Positions 6,998-15,035 of a DNA stretch of 26,528 nt are shown in pieces (position 1 is the stretch's first letter; every line of letters begins with the position of its first letter). The notes beneath the pieces are model-generated. The model was given only the letters and a program-made list of their open reading frames with translations, was not told the DNA's origin and ran no database searches. Source of the DNA: Pirellulales bacterium (GTDB lineage Bacteria; Planctomycetota; Planctomycetia; Pirellulales; JAICIG01). The stretch is from contig JAICIG010000040.1 of assembly GCA_025924495.1 (NCBI GenBank), forward strand, positions 1-26,528, given 5' to 3'. The position numbers and the translations under genes are program-made.

Positions 6998-8449
6998 TTA
7001 GGACAGGATATCATGCACCACATTCCCGTGCACGTCGGTCAGGCGGTAGTCGCGGCCGGCGTGGCGGAAGGTGAGGCGCTCGTGATCGAGGCCGAGCAGG
7101 TGCAAGATGGTGGCATGAAAGTCGTGGACGTGCACCGGCCGCTCGGCGACATGGATGCCGTACTCGTCGGTGGCGCCGTACACGCTGCCGGCCTTCACGC
7201 CGCCTCCGGCCAGCCACGACGAAAACGCCCAGTGGTGGTGCTCGCGCCCTTTATGGTTCGGCTCGGCGTTGTAGGGCGTCCGGCCGAACTCGGTGGTCCA
7301 GACAACCAGCGTGTCGTCGAGCATGCCGCGCTGTTTGAGATCTTTGATCAGTCCGGCAATCGCTCGATCGACGTTCTTCGCCAGCGGCAGATGGGTATCC
7401 ATATCGCCGTGAGCGTCCCAGTTGTTCGACGAGCCGACGTCGATCAACTCCACGAATCGCACGCCGCGCTCCGCCAATCGCCGCGCCGCCAGACATTGCC
7501 AGGCGAAGCCGTTCGTGCTGCCGCGCTCCAGGCCATAGAGGGCTAACGTCGCATCGGTTTCGCGCGAAAGATCGAACGCCTCGGGCGCTTCCATCTGCAT
7601 GCCGAAGGCCGTCTCGAACGACTGAATGCGCGCTGCCAACGCGGCGTCGGCGCCACGCTCGCGCAAGTGCTGTCGATTTTGCTCTTGCAGCAGCGCGAGT
7701 TCCAAGGCCTGCAGTTCGGCCGAGGGGCTGCGCGGTTGAATGTTCGGGATCGGCTCCGCGCCCGGCACGACGCGCGTCGCCTGATGGCAACCGGGCAAAA
7801 AGTCGGAGGCCCAAGTCTGCGCTCCTGCGTAAGGCATCTGCGGGGCGATCGCTACGAACGACGGCAGGTTCTGGTTTTCGGTCCCCAGCCCGTAGCTGAC
7901 CCACGAACCGATGCTGGGCCGCGCGAAGCTGAAGCTGCCGGTGTGCATGCCCAGCGTCGCTTCATAGTGATTCGTGTGGTCCGATTTGAGCGAGCGGATC
8001 ACGCACAAGTCGTCGACGCATTCGGCGATGTGCGGAAACAACTCGCTGACTTCCGTGCCGCAACAGCCGTGCGGCGCGAACTTCCAATGCGGCTGCTTGA
8101 GATAGCGTTTGAACTCGCCCGGGCGCCCTTGCCACTCGTTGATCGTGACCGTCTTGCCGTGATCGGCGAACAGCTTGGGCTTGGGGTCGAACGATTCGAC
8201 GTGCGACACGCCGCCGGTCATATACAGCAGGATCATTCGTTTGGCGCGCGGGGCGAAGTGCGTCGGCCGCGGCGAAAGCGAATCGGCGCTGATCGCCGCT
8301 TCATTGCCTCGAGCGACGTCGGCCAGCATGCCCGCATACAACAGCGAGGCGGCGCTCGCCGCGCCATGTAGCCACTGGCGGCGAGACATTGCCGTTGCCG
8401 GGCCGTTTGAGGCCGAGCACTGCAGGCAGGGCGTTGTACGAATCGGCAT
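6998..8449 (-). CDS. DUF1501 domain-containing protein, Tat-exported
   Basis: A 483-residue DUF1501 protein, a family abundant in planctomycetes and related in fold to alkaline phosphatases and sulfatases; substrates are unknown. The N-terminus has a twin-arginine signal (MSRRQWLHGAASAASLLYAG at 21-40). Family motifs follow: RMILLYMTGGVSHVESFDPK at about 71-90, VELIDVGSSNNWDAHGDMDT with Asp/His candidates for metal binding, LVVWTTEFGRTPYN, and a His-rich HKGREHHHW. The start at 8449 has a GGAAG seven bases upstream; Met21 at 8389 has no such site but would put the Tat motif at the very N-terminus. It lies 105 nt downstream of the cytochrome-type gene, the usual pairing and order in this phylum, so one transcription unit is likely despite the palindrome between them. 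Confidence 0.93.
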   Translation of the reverse strand: MPIRTTPCLQCSASNGPATAMSRRQWLHGAASAASLLYAGMLADVARGNEAAISADSLSPRPTHFAPRAKRMILLYMTGGVSHVESFDPKPKLFADHGKTVTINEWQGRPGEFKRYLKQPHWKFAPHGCCGTEVSELFPHIAECVDDLCVIRSLKSDHTNHYEATLGMHTGSFSFARPSIGSWVSYGLGTENQNLPSFVAIAPQMPYAGAQTWASDFLPGCHQATRVVPGAEPIPNIQPRSPSAELQALELALLQEQNRQHLRERGADAALAARIQSFETAFGMQMEAPEAFDLSRETDATLALYGLERGSTNGFAWQCLAARRLAERGVRFVELIDVGSSNNWDAHGDMDTHLPLAKNVDRAIAGLIKDLKQRGMLDDTLVVWTTEFGRTPYNAEPNHKGREHHHWAFSSWLAGGGVKAGSVYGATDEYGIHVAERPVHVHDFHATILHLLGLDHERLTFRHAGRDYRLTDVHGNVVHDILS

Positions 8450-8480
8450 GAGCTGCTTCCGTTATGATGCGATTAATTTG

Positions 8481-8540
8481 GCGGCATGGGTGGCATGCCT
8501 TCGCCGGCGCCACGCCGACGTAGGCATGCCGCCGCACCGC
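8481..8540. repeat. Large imperfect palindrome (REP-like) between PSD1 and DUF1501 genes
   Basis: The arms 8481-8500 and 8522-8540 are near reverse complements, with TGGCATGCCT facing AGGCATGCCG. The roughly 21-nt centre itself contains CGCCGGCG. Each arm holds the self-complementary octamer GGCATGCC. The element fills most of the 105-nt gap between two same-strand genes. It has no T-run on either strand. It resembles REP-type intergenic elements, but only one copy is visible here. Confidence 0.5.
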
Positions 8541-8554
8541 AATACCGACCTCCC

Positions 8555-11500
8555 TCAATCGATGTACACAAATTCATTGCTCGCCAGGAGTGTCCGCACA
8601 TAGCCGCCCCAGACGGCGGTCGATCGCGCTTCGGGGACGACGGCGGTCGCCGCCAGCAAGTCCAGATAACGAGCCAACCACTTACCGGCCGCCTGCTGTT
8701 CGTCTTCGGACGCCGGACGAGCAAAAACGATTTGATGAACAAGTTCGACGCGATCACGGTCGTTTACAGCTTCGGTCAGCAGCCGGCGAGCTAAACGGGC
8801 CGATTGCTCGTGGACGAGCGGATCGTTCATCACAAACAGCGCTTGCGTGGGCGTGGTGGTCAGCGATCGTTCGGCCGTGCTCGAATTCGGATCGGCGCCG
8901 TCGAACAAGGCCAAGAACGGGTGCCGGGCGATGCGCTGCGTCATCAGATATACGCTGCGGCGGTTGGTCTCGTAGACAGCCTTAAAGGGAGCATGCTGCG
9001 TGAAACCCCAACTGTTGACGGGCGGAAATGGGTGCGCGCCGCCCGGGCTGCGGTCGAGTCCGCCGCAGACGGCCAGGATGCTGTCGCGAATCGATTCTGC
9101 ATCGAGCCGCTGCCGCGGAAATCGGGCGAGCAATTCATTGTGCGGGTCGACCTGCGATTGCTCGGCCGTTGCGGCGCTCGACAAGCGATAGACGCGCGAC
9201 AGCATAATCTTCCGATGTAGCGTTTTGATCGACCAGCCTTCCGCCATGAACCGCGCCGCCAAATAATCGAGCAACTCGGGATGGCTGGGCGGCTGACCGC
9301 GAGCGCCAAAATCGCTGGTCGTCGGCACAAGCCCTCGGCCGAAGTGATGCTGCCAGACGCGATTGACCATCACGCGCGCCGTGAGCGGATTGCTCGGGCG
9401 CGAGAGCCACTCGGCCAACTCGCGGCGCCCGCTCTCGTTCGTCCCCTCGGGCAGCCGATCGTCGCCGACAACCTTCAGAAAGCCGCGCGGCGCCTCGGGG
9501 CCCGGCTGCAAAGGCTCCCCACGTTTCTGAATCTTGGCGTCATGCGGAGTCCCTTCCGCCATCGCATATAACTGTGGAATTGCCGGCGCCCGCGCGGCCC
9601 AGGCATCGCGCTCTTTTGCCGCCAGAGTTGCTTGCTCGATCTGCGTTCTTAGTTCGCGCACGCGTTGCTTTGCCGGCTCATCGCTTGCCTGAGTCACGGG
9701 GCGTTCTTGCGCGCTCGATCGTAGCGGCTCGATTGCCTCGTCTCGCAGCGCCAGATTGTCGATCTCGTGAGCAGGTTTTACGCCAGGCAGATGGCCGTAG
9801 CCATCGACGAAAAAGGTGTCGATCGTGCCGTCCCAGTTCGGCGCAAAGGCCTTGCCGGAAAAGCTGAAGGTCTGCTCCGGCCTGCTCAGGCTGCCCGAGT
9901 AAGTCTTGGTATCGAGATCGACCGCCAGTTGCAAGTTGTACCAGGCGTTTTCTTTAAGCGCAGCCACGATCTCATGGCCATTGCCGTTGCGGAGTGAAAA
10001 GTTCTCGCCGCTGGCAAATAGTTCGACGGCAGCCGAGGCGCCCGGACCATGCCCCAGATAAAAACGATATGAGCCTTTGTCTGCGGCAACGGCCGACGTG
10101 TTGCGGAAATCGACGTTGAGATAAATCACATCGTATGTTGCCGCCGTGCGCGCGGGGGCGAAGGTTTGGGCGACGTAAGTATTGCCCGCTTCCTTCGGAA
10201 ACGCGACGCCTTGCTTGCCCGGCGTGTAAGCGTTGGCATAAGGGCTTTGCGCCGCAGTTACAATCGTCGCCCCGCTCTGCAGAGCCCAAGGTTTGGCCGG
10301 CGGCGCTCCGGCAAGCTGACCTTCGAAATCCCCATCCATGCCGACGAGCGATTGCAACTCCGCTTCGGCCTGCGCTCGCAGCGGCTCGAGACGAGCGGCT
10401 TCGGCCGTCAGCTCCGCCAGGCGCGCTTGGTGCGGCTTCACGAGCGCGTCGACCTCGGCCGGCGGCAGCTCGGGCACGAAATCGCGCGGCCGCTTCTGTT
10501 CCTCGGAGCCGGGGAACGGAAATCGCGTGCTGTCGAAAATGCCATACAGGGCGTAGTAGTCGGTCATCGAGACCGGATCGTACTTGTGATCATGGCAGCG
10601 GGCGCAGCCGAGCGAAAGCCCAAGCACGGACCGCCCGAGCGTGTCGATTGTGTCGGCCAGAGTGAGATGGTGATAGTTCTGCGGGTCGAAGCCGAAGCGG
10701 CGCGAGATGGCCAGATAGCCCGTCGCCGTGAGCCGCTCGACGTACTGCCGCCGCAAGCCTTCGTCGGCCAGCGCGCCTGCGGTCAGCAAATCGGCAGCCA
10801 ACAGATCGCCCGCGATCTGCTCGCGGATGAATTCGTCGTACGGCTTATCGGCGTTGAAGGCTTCAATCACATAATTGCGATAGCGGTACGCTTCAGGCGC
10901 CGGGTAGTCGGCCGTCTCTCCTGCGGTGTCGGCATAGCGCACCAGGTCCAGCCAGCGGCGTCCCCAGCGCTCGCCGTAATGAGGCGAAGCCAGCAGCCGT
11001 TCGATCATCCGGTCATAGGCAGCGGGCTGTTCGTCGGCAAGAAACTCTGCGACTTGTTCGGGAGTCGGCGGCAGGCCGAGCAGGTCGAAGGCGGCGCGGC
11101 GCAACAACGTGCGTTTGTCGGTCTCGGCCGCCGGCTCGACGCCGCGCGCTTCGAGCCTGGCCAGAATAAAATGATCGACGGGCGTGATCGGCCAGGCCTG
11201 ATCGATGACTTTGGGCAGCGGAGGCTTCACAACTGGCTTGAGAGCCCAAAGTGATTGTGGATCGGCCTGCGTCGGCCCATGCGCCGTTGGCGCGGAGGTC
11301 TCAGCGGGCCAACGCGCGCCGCTTTTGACCCAAGCGACGAGCACGTCAATCTCGGCCGCAGAGAGCCGTCCGGCGGGCGGCATTTGGATGTCGCCTTCGT
11401 AGCGCACGGCGGCAATCAGCGGGCTTTCATCCGGCGCGCTGGCTTTGATCACGGCCCCATTGTCGCTGCCTCGCGCCACGGCTGTGGCCGAGTCGAGTCG

Positions 11501-11701
11501 TAACGAAGCTTCCTGCTTTTTCGCGCCGTGGCAACTAAAGCAGTGCCTGGCCAAGAGCGGCCGCACCTGGTTTTCGAAGAAGGTCGCGGCTTCGCCCGAG
11601 GCAGGTTCGAGTGCGCTCGGCGGTTCTGCCGCTCGCGATATGCCGCAAACTCCCGCCAAGGCGGCGAAGCTCCACAGCAGTCGGCGAGCGCACCGAAGCA
11701 T
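8555..11701 (-). CDS. PSD1 and planctomycete cytochrome C domain protein (PSCyt1-DUF1549-DUF1553)
   Basis: A 1048-residue exported multidomain protein typical of planctomycetes. A Sec-type signal (about 1-24) precedes a PSCyt1 cytochrome-like domain with heme motif CFSCH (Cys54, Cys57, His58) and a possible distal Met in DIQMPP near 107. DUF1549 covers about 172-400 and carries a second CxxCH (CARCHDHKYDP; Cys366, Cys369, His370). A coiled stretch leads to an insert at about 455-655 that looks like a concanavalin/LamG beta-sandwich, usually associated with glycan binding. DUF1553 follows at about 760-1040 (NPLTARVMVNRVWQHHFGRG). The family is proposed to act in polysaccharide breakdown or electron transfer; function is unproven. 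Its start region faces the SDR gene divergently. Confidence 0.93.
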   Translation of the reverse strand: MLRCARRLLWSFAALAGVCGISRAAEPPSALEPASGEAATFFENQVRPLLARHCFSCHGAKKQEASLRLDSATAVARGSDNGAVIKASAPDESPLIAAVRYEGDIQMPPAGRLSAAEIDVLVAWVKSGARWPAETSAPTAHGPTQADPQSLWALKPVVKPPLPKVIDQAWPITPVDHFILARLEARGVEPAAETDKRTLLRRAAFDLLGLPPTPEQVAEFLADEQPAAYDRMIERLLASPHYGERWGRRWLDLVRYADTAGETADYPAPEAYRYRNYVIEAFNADKPYDEFIREQIAGDLLAADLLTAGALADEGLRRQYVERLTATGYLAISRRFGFDPQNYHHLTLADTIDTLGRSVLGLSLGCARCHDHKYDPVSMTDYYALYGIFDSTRFPFPGSEEQKRPRDFVPELPPAEVDALVKPHQARLAELTAEAARLEPLRAQAEAELQSLVGMDGDFEGQLAGAPPAKPWALQSGATIVTAAQSPYANAYTPGKQGVAFPKEAGNTYVAQTFAPARTAATYDVIYLNVDFRNTSAVAADKGSYRFYLGHGPGASAAVELFASGENFSLRNGNGHEIVAALKENAWYNLQLAVDLDTKTYSGSLSRPEQTFSFSGKAFAPNWDGTIDTFFVDGYGHLPGVKPAHEIDNLALRDEAIEPLRSSAQERPVTQASDEPAKQRVRELRTQIEQATLAAKERDAWAARAPAIPQLYAMAEGTPHDAKIQKRGEPLQPGPEAPRGFLKVVGDDRLPEGTNESGRRELAEWLSRPSNPLTARVMVNRVWQHHFGRGLVPTTSDFGARGQPPSHPELLDYLAARFMAEGWSIKTLHRKIMLSRVYRLSSAATAEQSQVDPHNELLARFPRQRLDAESIRDSILAVCGGLDRSPGGAHPFPPVNSWGFTQHAPFKAVYETNRRSVYLMTQRIARHPFLALFDGADPNSSTAERSLTTTPTQALFVMNDPLVHEQSARLARRLLTEAVNDRDRVELVHQIVFARPASEDEQQAAGKWLARYLDLLAATAVVPEARSTAVWGGYVRTLLASNEFVYID

Positions 11702-11784
11702 AAAAATCGTTGCACGTGATCGCAGGAGGGATACACTGACCGGGCCTCGGCGTGCCGACGAATGGTCGTCGACCGCGGAGGTTC

Positions 11785-11791
11785 TATTATA
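11785..11791. promoter_or_regulatory. Shared -10-like element between divergent PSD1 and SDR genes
   Basis: The near-palindromic TATTATA reads TATTAT on the plus strand (18 nt before the SDR ATG at 11809) and TATAAT on the minus strand (toward the gene starting at 11701). Neither direction shows a clear TTGACA at 16-18 nt. It could serve either gene or both. Confidence 0.3.
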
Positions 11792-11808
11792 GCGGAGTAT
11801 GCTGGCAG

Positions 11809-12603
11809 ATGCACGTTAACTTGCAAGGCCAAACAGCCCTGGTCACCGGCGGCGCTTTGGGTATCGGGCGCGCGATTGTCGATCAATTGGCCGCCAATGG
11901 CGCCGCGGTGGCGATCGTCGATTTAGCGGCCCCAGAGGCCGAAGCCGCCGCGGCCGAACTTATGGCGGCCGGCAGACAGGTCGCGGCCTTCAAGGGCGAT
12001 GTGGCAAGCGCCGCGCAAATGACTGACATCGCCGCACAAGTTAAGGCGCGCTTCGGCCCCGTCAGCATTCTCGTCAATAACGCCGGCATCAATACGGCGC
12101 GCGATCGAAGGCCGATCCACGAATATGCAACCGAAGACTGGGACCGTATCTTGCGCGTCGACCTGAGCGGCGTGTTCGTCGTCAGCCAGGCGGTTGTGCC
12201 GCAACTGCTCGAGCGCGGCGGCGGGCGGATCATCAACATCGCTTCGGTCGCCGGGCTGGTGCCGCTGCGATTGCAAAGCGCCTTCGTCGCCGCCAAAGCC
12301 GGCGTGGTGAATCTATCGCGCTCGATGGCGCTGGAACTCGGCCCGAGCGGCATCCTCACCAACTGCGTGGCGCCGGGCTCGATTCTGACGCGCGGCACCC
12401 GCGCCTTGTTCTACGATGCCAGCGGCTCCTACAGCGAGAAGGCGGCCAGCCTGCTCTCACACGTTCCGCTCGGGCGGCCCGGCACGCCCGAAGAAATTGC
12501 CCATGCCGTGCTGTTCCTCGCTGCGCCCGAAGCCAGCTATATCAACGGCGCGGTGCTAACGATCGATGGCGGCTGGACGGCCGGATACAACCGCGAATGG
12601 TGA
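11809..12603 (+). CDS. SDR-family NAD(P)-dependent oxidoreductase with Phe at the catalytic Tyr position
   Basis: A 264-residue classical short-chain dehydrogenase/reductase. The Rossmann start is TALVTGGALGIGRAI (TGxxxGIG), the NNAGIN motif is present, and the active-site segment has IINIASVAG with the Ser. The family YxxxK is replaced by FVAAK: codon TTC at about 12282-12284 encodes Phe in SAFVAAKAGVVNL, with the Lys kept. The C-terminal VAPGSI and the YINGAVLTIDGGW motif are intact. The protein is therefore complete and folded-looking, but loss of the Tyr hydroxyl would normally abolish standard SDR catalysis. The ATG at 11809 has GGAG at 11793-11796; an upstream GTG at 11752 adds residues unlike the family. 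Only 10 nt separate its stop from the convergent exporter gene. Confidence 0.9.
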   Translation: MHVNLQGQTALVTGGALGIGRAIVDQLAANGAAVAIVDLAAPEAEAAAAELMAAGRQVAAFKGDVASAAQMTDIAAQVKARFGPVSILVNNAGINTARDRRPIHEYATEDWDRILRVDLSGVFVVSQAVVPQLLERGGGRIINIASVAGLVPLRLQSAFVAAKAGVVNLSRSMALELGPSGILTNCVAPGSILTRGTRALFYDASGSYSEKAASLLSHVPLGRPGTPEEIAHAVLFLAAPEASYINGAVLTIDGGWTAGYNREW

Positions 12604-12613
12604 AGTCTCAAGC

Positions 12614-14866
12614 CTAGGATTTAAGCTCAGGAGTCCCGACGTTCTCCGATGTCGTGCTTTTGGCGTCTGACCTGTCCACGAGTTTCAACAACAGCGGCAG
12701 CAGGACGAGATTGCCGAGCAGCCCGCCGAACATAGTGAGGCCGACGAGTACGCCGAAATAGATGGTGGGCACAAAGCGGCTCAAGGCCAACGCGGAAAAG
12801 CCGACAATCAGCGCCAGCGTGGAAAAGACCATCGCCCGCCCGACCGTTTGGTGCACGGCGTGCAGCGCGTCGTTGACGCTGTCGCCTGCCGCACGGCGAC
12901 GATGGAAGGCCGTGATGTAATGGATCGACGAGTCGACTGCCAGGCCCATCGATACGCTGGCGATCATGGCCGCGCCCATGTTGATCTTGAAACCGAACCA
13001 GCCCATCAGCCCCGTCACGACGAAGATCGGCAGTGCGTTCGGCGCCAGCGTGACGAAGGCCAATCGCAAGCTGCCGAAGGCGACCAGCATCATCAGCCAG
13101 ATCGCGGCGGAGGCCAGTCCGAAGGTAAGCCACTGGTCGCGGGTGATGCTTTCGATCAGTCGCGTCAGCAGCACAAAGAATCCGGTGGCCTGCGCGTCGG
13201 GAAACTCCTGTTGACTGATGCGGCGCACCTGCTCGATGATGGCGTGCTTCTGCTGCGACGATTGCCGCTCGCGCGACCGCAACATGATCCGTAGAAAGTA
13301 GCGATCGTGCGATTGAGGATCGCGTCCGTGCAGCGCCTGCACGATCGGCATCTGCCGGCTAAGCAGCTTGAGCGTGCCCTCGAGATTCTTTTGCGCCTGC
13401 TGCTTGCCCAGCGGAACGAGGTCGAGCGCGTCTGCCGCGCTCAGCACTTTCGTTAGACCGGGCGCGGGGCGACCATCGGCGTCGGGCACGACGACCTCGC
13501 GACGCAAGCGGTCTTCGAGCTTCAGCAAGCGGTCGAGGAAGTCGCCGGCGGACTTGTCGGGCGCGGGCAGAAAGAGGTCCCAGACCCCGGCCCCGCCCAG
13601 CCGCGACTCTACAAACTCGTAGGAGCGTACGATAGGACTTGATTGACGAAAGTTCTTCGTAAAGTCGGTTTCAACATCGAGCCAGATCACGCCCGCGGAG
13701 CAGACGCCGCAAACGACGGCGATCGCCAGGCCCATGGCGGCTGGCCGGGCGTTGATCGCGTTCACCATCTGCTCCAGTCCCGCGTCGAGGCCGGCTTCGC
13801 CCCAGGCGCGGCGAGGGTCGGCGTCGAAACGCCCCAATAGCGACAAACCCGGCACGAGGGCGGCGATGCTGACAAGCGTCAGGATCGAACCGATCAACAT
13901 CATCACGCCGAAGTCGTGCACCGGTCCCACGTTGGAGGCCATCAGCGAGGCGAAGCCCGCGGCGTCGGTAGCGCAGGCCCAGAAAATGGGCACGGCCAGC
14001 GCACTGGCCGCCGCTTGCAAAGCTCGGACGGGCGACAGGCCCGCGGCGCGCGCGTCGCGAAAGCCGATCACCAAATGCACGACCGTCGCAATGCCGATCA
14101 CGGTGATGATCGCCCAGAGCATGGAGCTGACCAGGCTCAGGCGTAATCCGCTCACCGCCAGCAGCGCCTTGGTCCAGACCAGTGCGGCGCCGACCACGGC
14201 CATCGGCGTCAGCACCCAACGCAGACTGCGAAAACAGACGATGATCGTCAGCATCAAGAGCGTCGTGGCCGCCAGGCCGAGTAGTTGGCCGTCATCCTCC
14301 AGATAGCGAAAGCCGTCGACCACCATTACCGGCTCTCCTGTCAACACGCCAGTGGAGTCGTGGCCTTCCACCCGTCTCCGCAATTCATCGACCGTTTTTG
14401 CACGCGGCGTCGGATTGCCGTGCTCGGGCTGCAAGATACAGACGATGCCGGCCGTCTGATGGTCGGCCCCGATCGTGTAGCCTTCGCTCAATTCGAGCAC
14501 GCGATTGCGCAGCGACGACAAGAACGACGACGTCAACAGCGGCTTGACGCTGGCCAGGCTGAACGCGCCGGCCACGCCAGGCACGGCGGCCAGTTCTTTC
14601 GTCAATCGCTCGAGCCGGTCGAGTCCCGCGGGCTCGAGCAACTCGGGGTCGACATAAGCCGCCAGCGCAATCTCATCGCCGCCGAAGGTGCGCTTGAGCT
14701 GCCGAAACGGCGGCAACAGCGGATCGTCGGGGGCGAACATGTTCTCGATCGAACGATCGAAACCCAAATGCTGCGCCGGCAACCAGGCGGCGGCCACGGC
14801 GACCAGCGACAACGCCAACAATGGCCAGCGCCAGGCGATAAGCAGATGCGTAATGCGCTCGGACAT
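12614..14866 (-). CDS. RND/MMPL-superfamily exporter
   Basis: A 750-residue membrane transporter of the RND superfamily, MMPL/HpnN-like branch, energised by the proton gradient in known members; such proteins move lipids or hydrophobic compounds. Two similar halves are visible. Each has one isolated helix, a large periplasmic loop and a five-helix bundle. The first helix is at about 13-30 (WPLLALSLVAVAAAWLP). In the second half MGLAVDSSIHYITAF carries the Asp expected in the proton relay; the matching first-half segment (TVIGIATVVHLVIGF) lacks it. The frame is open upstream to 15058, but Met65, at 14866, directly precedes the first helix (SERITHLLIAWRW), and the longer form would overlap the divergent glycosyltransferase start. 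No strong Shine-Dalgarno is seen. A 169-nt divergent intergenic region separates the two genes. Confidence 0.9.
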   Translation of the reverse strand: MSERITHLLIAWRWPLLALSLVAVAAAWLPAQHLGFDRSIENMFAPDDPLLPPFRQLKRTFGGDEIALAAYVDPELLEPAGLDRLERLTKELAAVPGVAGAFSLASVKPLLTSSFLSSLRNRVLELSEGYTIGADHQTAGIVCILQPEHGNPTPRAKTVDELRRRVEGHDSTGVLTGEPVMVVDGFRYLEDDGQLLGLAATTLLMLTIIVCFRSLRWVLTPMAVVGAALVWTKALLAVSGLRLSLVSSMLWAIITVIGIATVVHLVIGFRDARAAGLSPVRALQAAASALAVPIFWACATDAAGFASLMASNVGPVHDFGVMMLIGSILTLVSIAALVPGLSLLGRFDADPRRAWGEAGLDAGLEQMVNAINARPAAMGLAIAVVCGVCSAGVIWLDVETDFTKNFRQSSPIVRSYEFVESRLGGAGVWDLFLPAPDKSAGDFLDRLLKLEDRLRREVVVPDADGRPAPGLTKVLSAADALDLVPLGKQQAQKNLEGTLKLLSRQMPIVQALHGRDPQSHDRYFLRIMLRSRERQSSQQKHAIIEQVRRISQQEFPDAQATGFFVLLTRLIESITRDQWLTFGLASAAIWLMMLVAFGSLRLAFVTLAPNALPIFVVTGLMGWFGFKINMGAAMIASVSMGLAVDSSIHYITAFHRRRAAGDSVNDALHAVHQTVGRAMVFSTLALIVGFSALALSRFVPTIYFGVLVGLTMFGGLLGNLVLLPLLLKLVDRSDAKSTTSENVGTPELKS

Positions 14867-15035
14867 CGACCGTGTCGAAGGGGTGAGAAGAGCCGATCGG
14901 CGGTGCTGCTCGCCGGTTGTGCTGCGGGGCCGAGGCAACCATAATCGGTCTGGTCGGCGCGTCTGCCGGAGCGTTCGCCGCTTATTGTACCGCGGGCTTC
15001 CGCCGCCGATAGTCGGGAAAACCGCCGGCGGCGAA

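Noticed and set aside
10166..11254. A 362-codon open frame on the plus strand opposite the PSD1 gene
   Set aside because: The minus-strand product has several well-known domains; the plus-strand translation has none.
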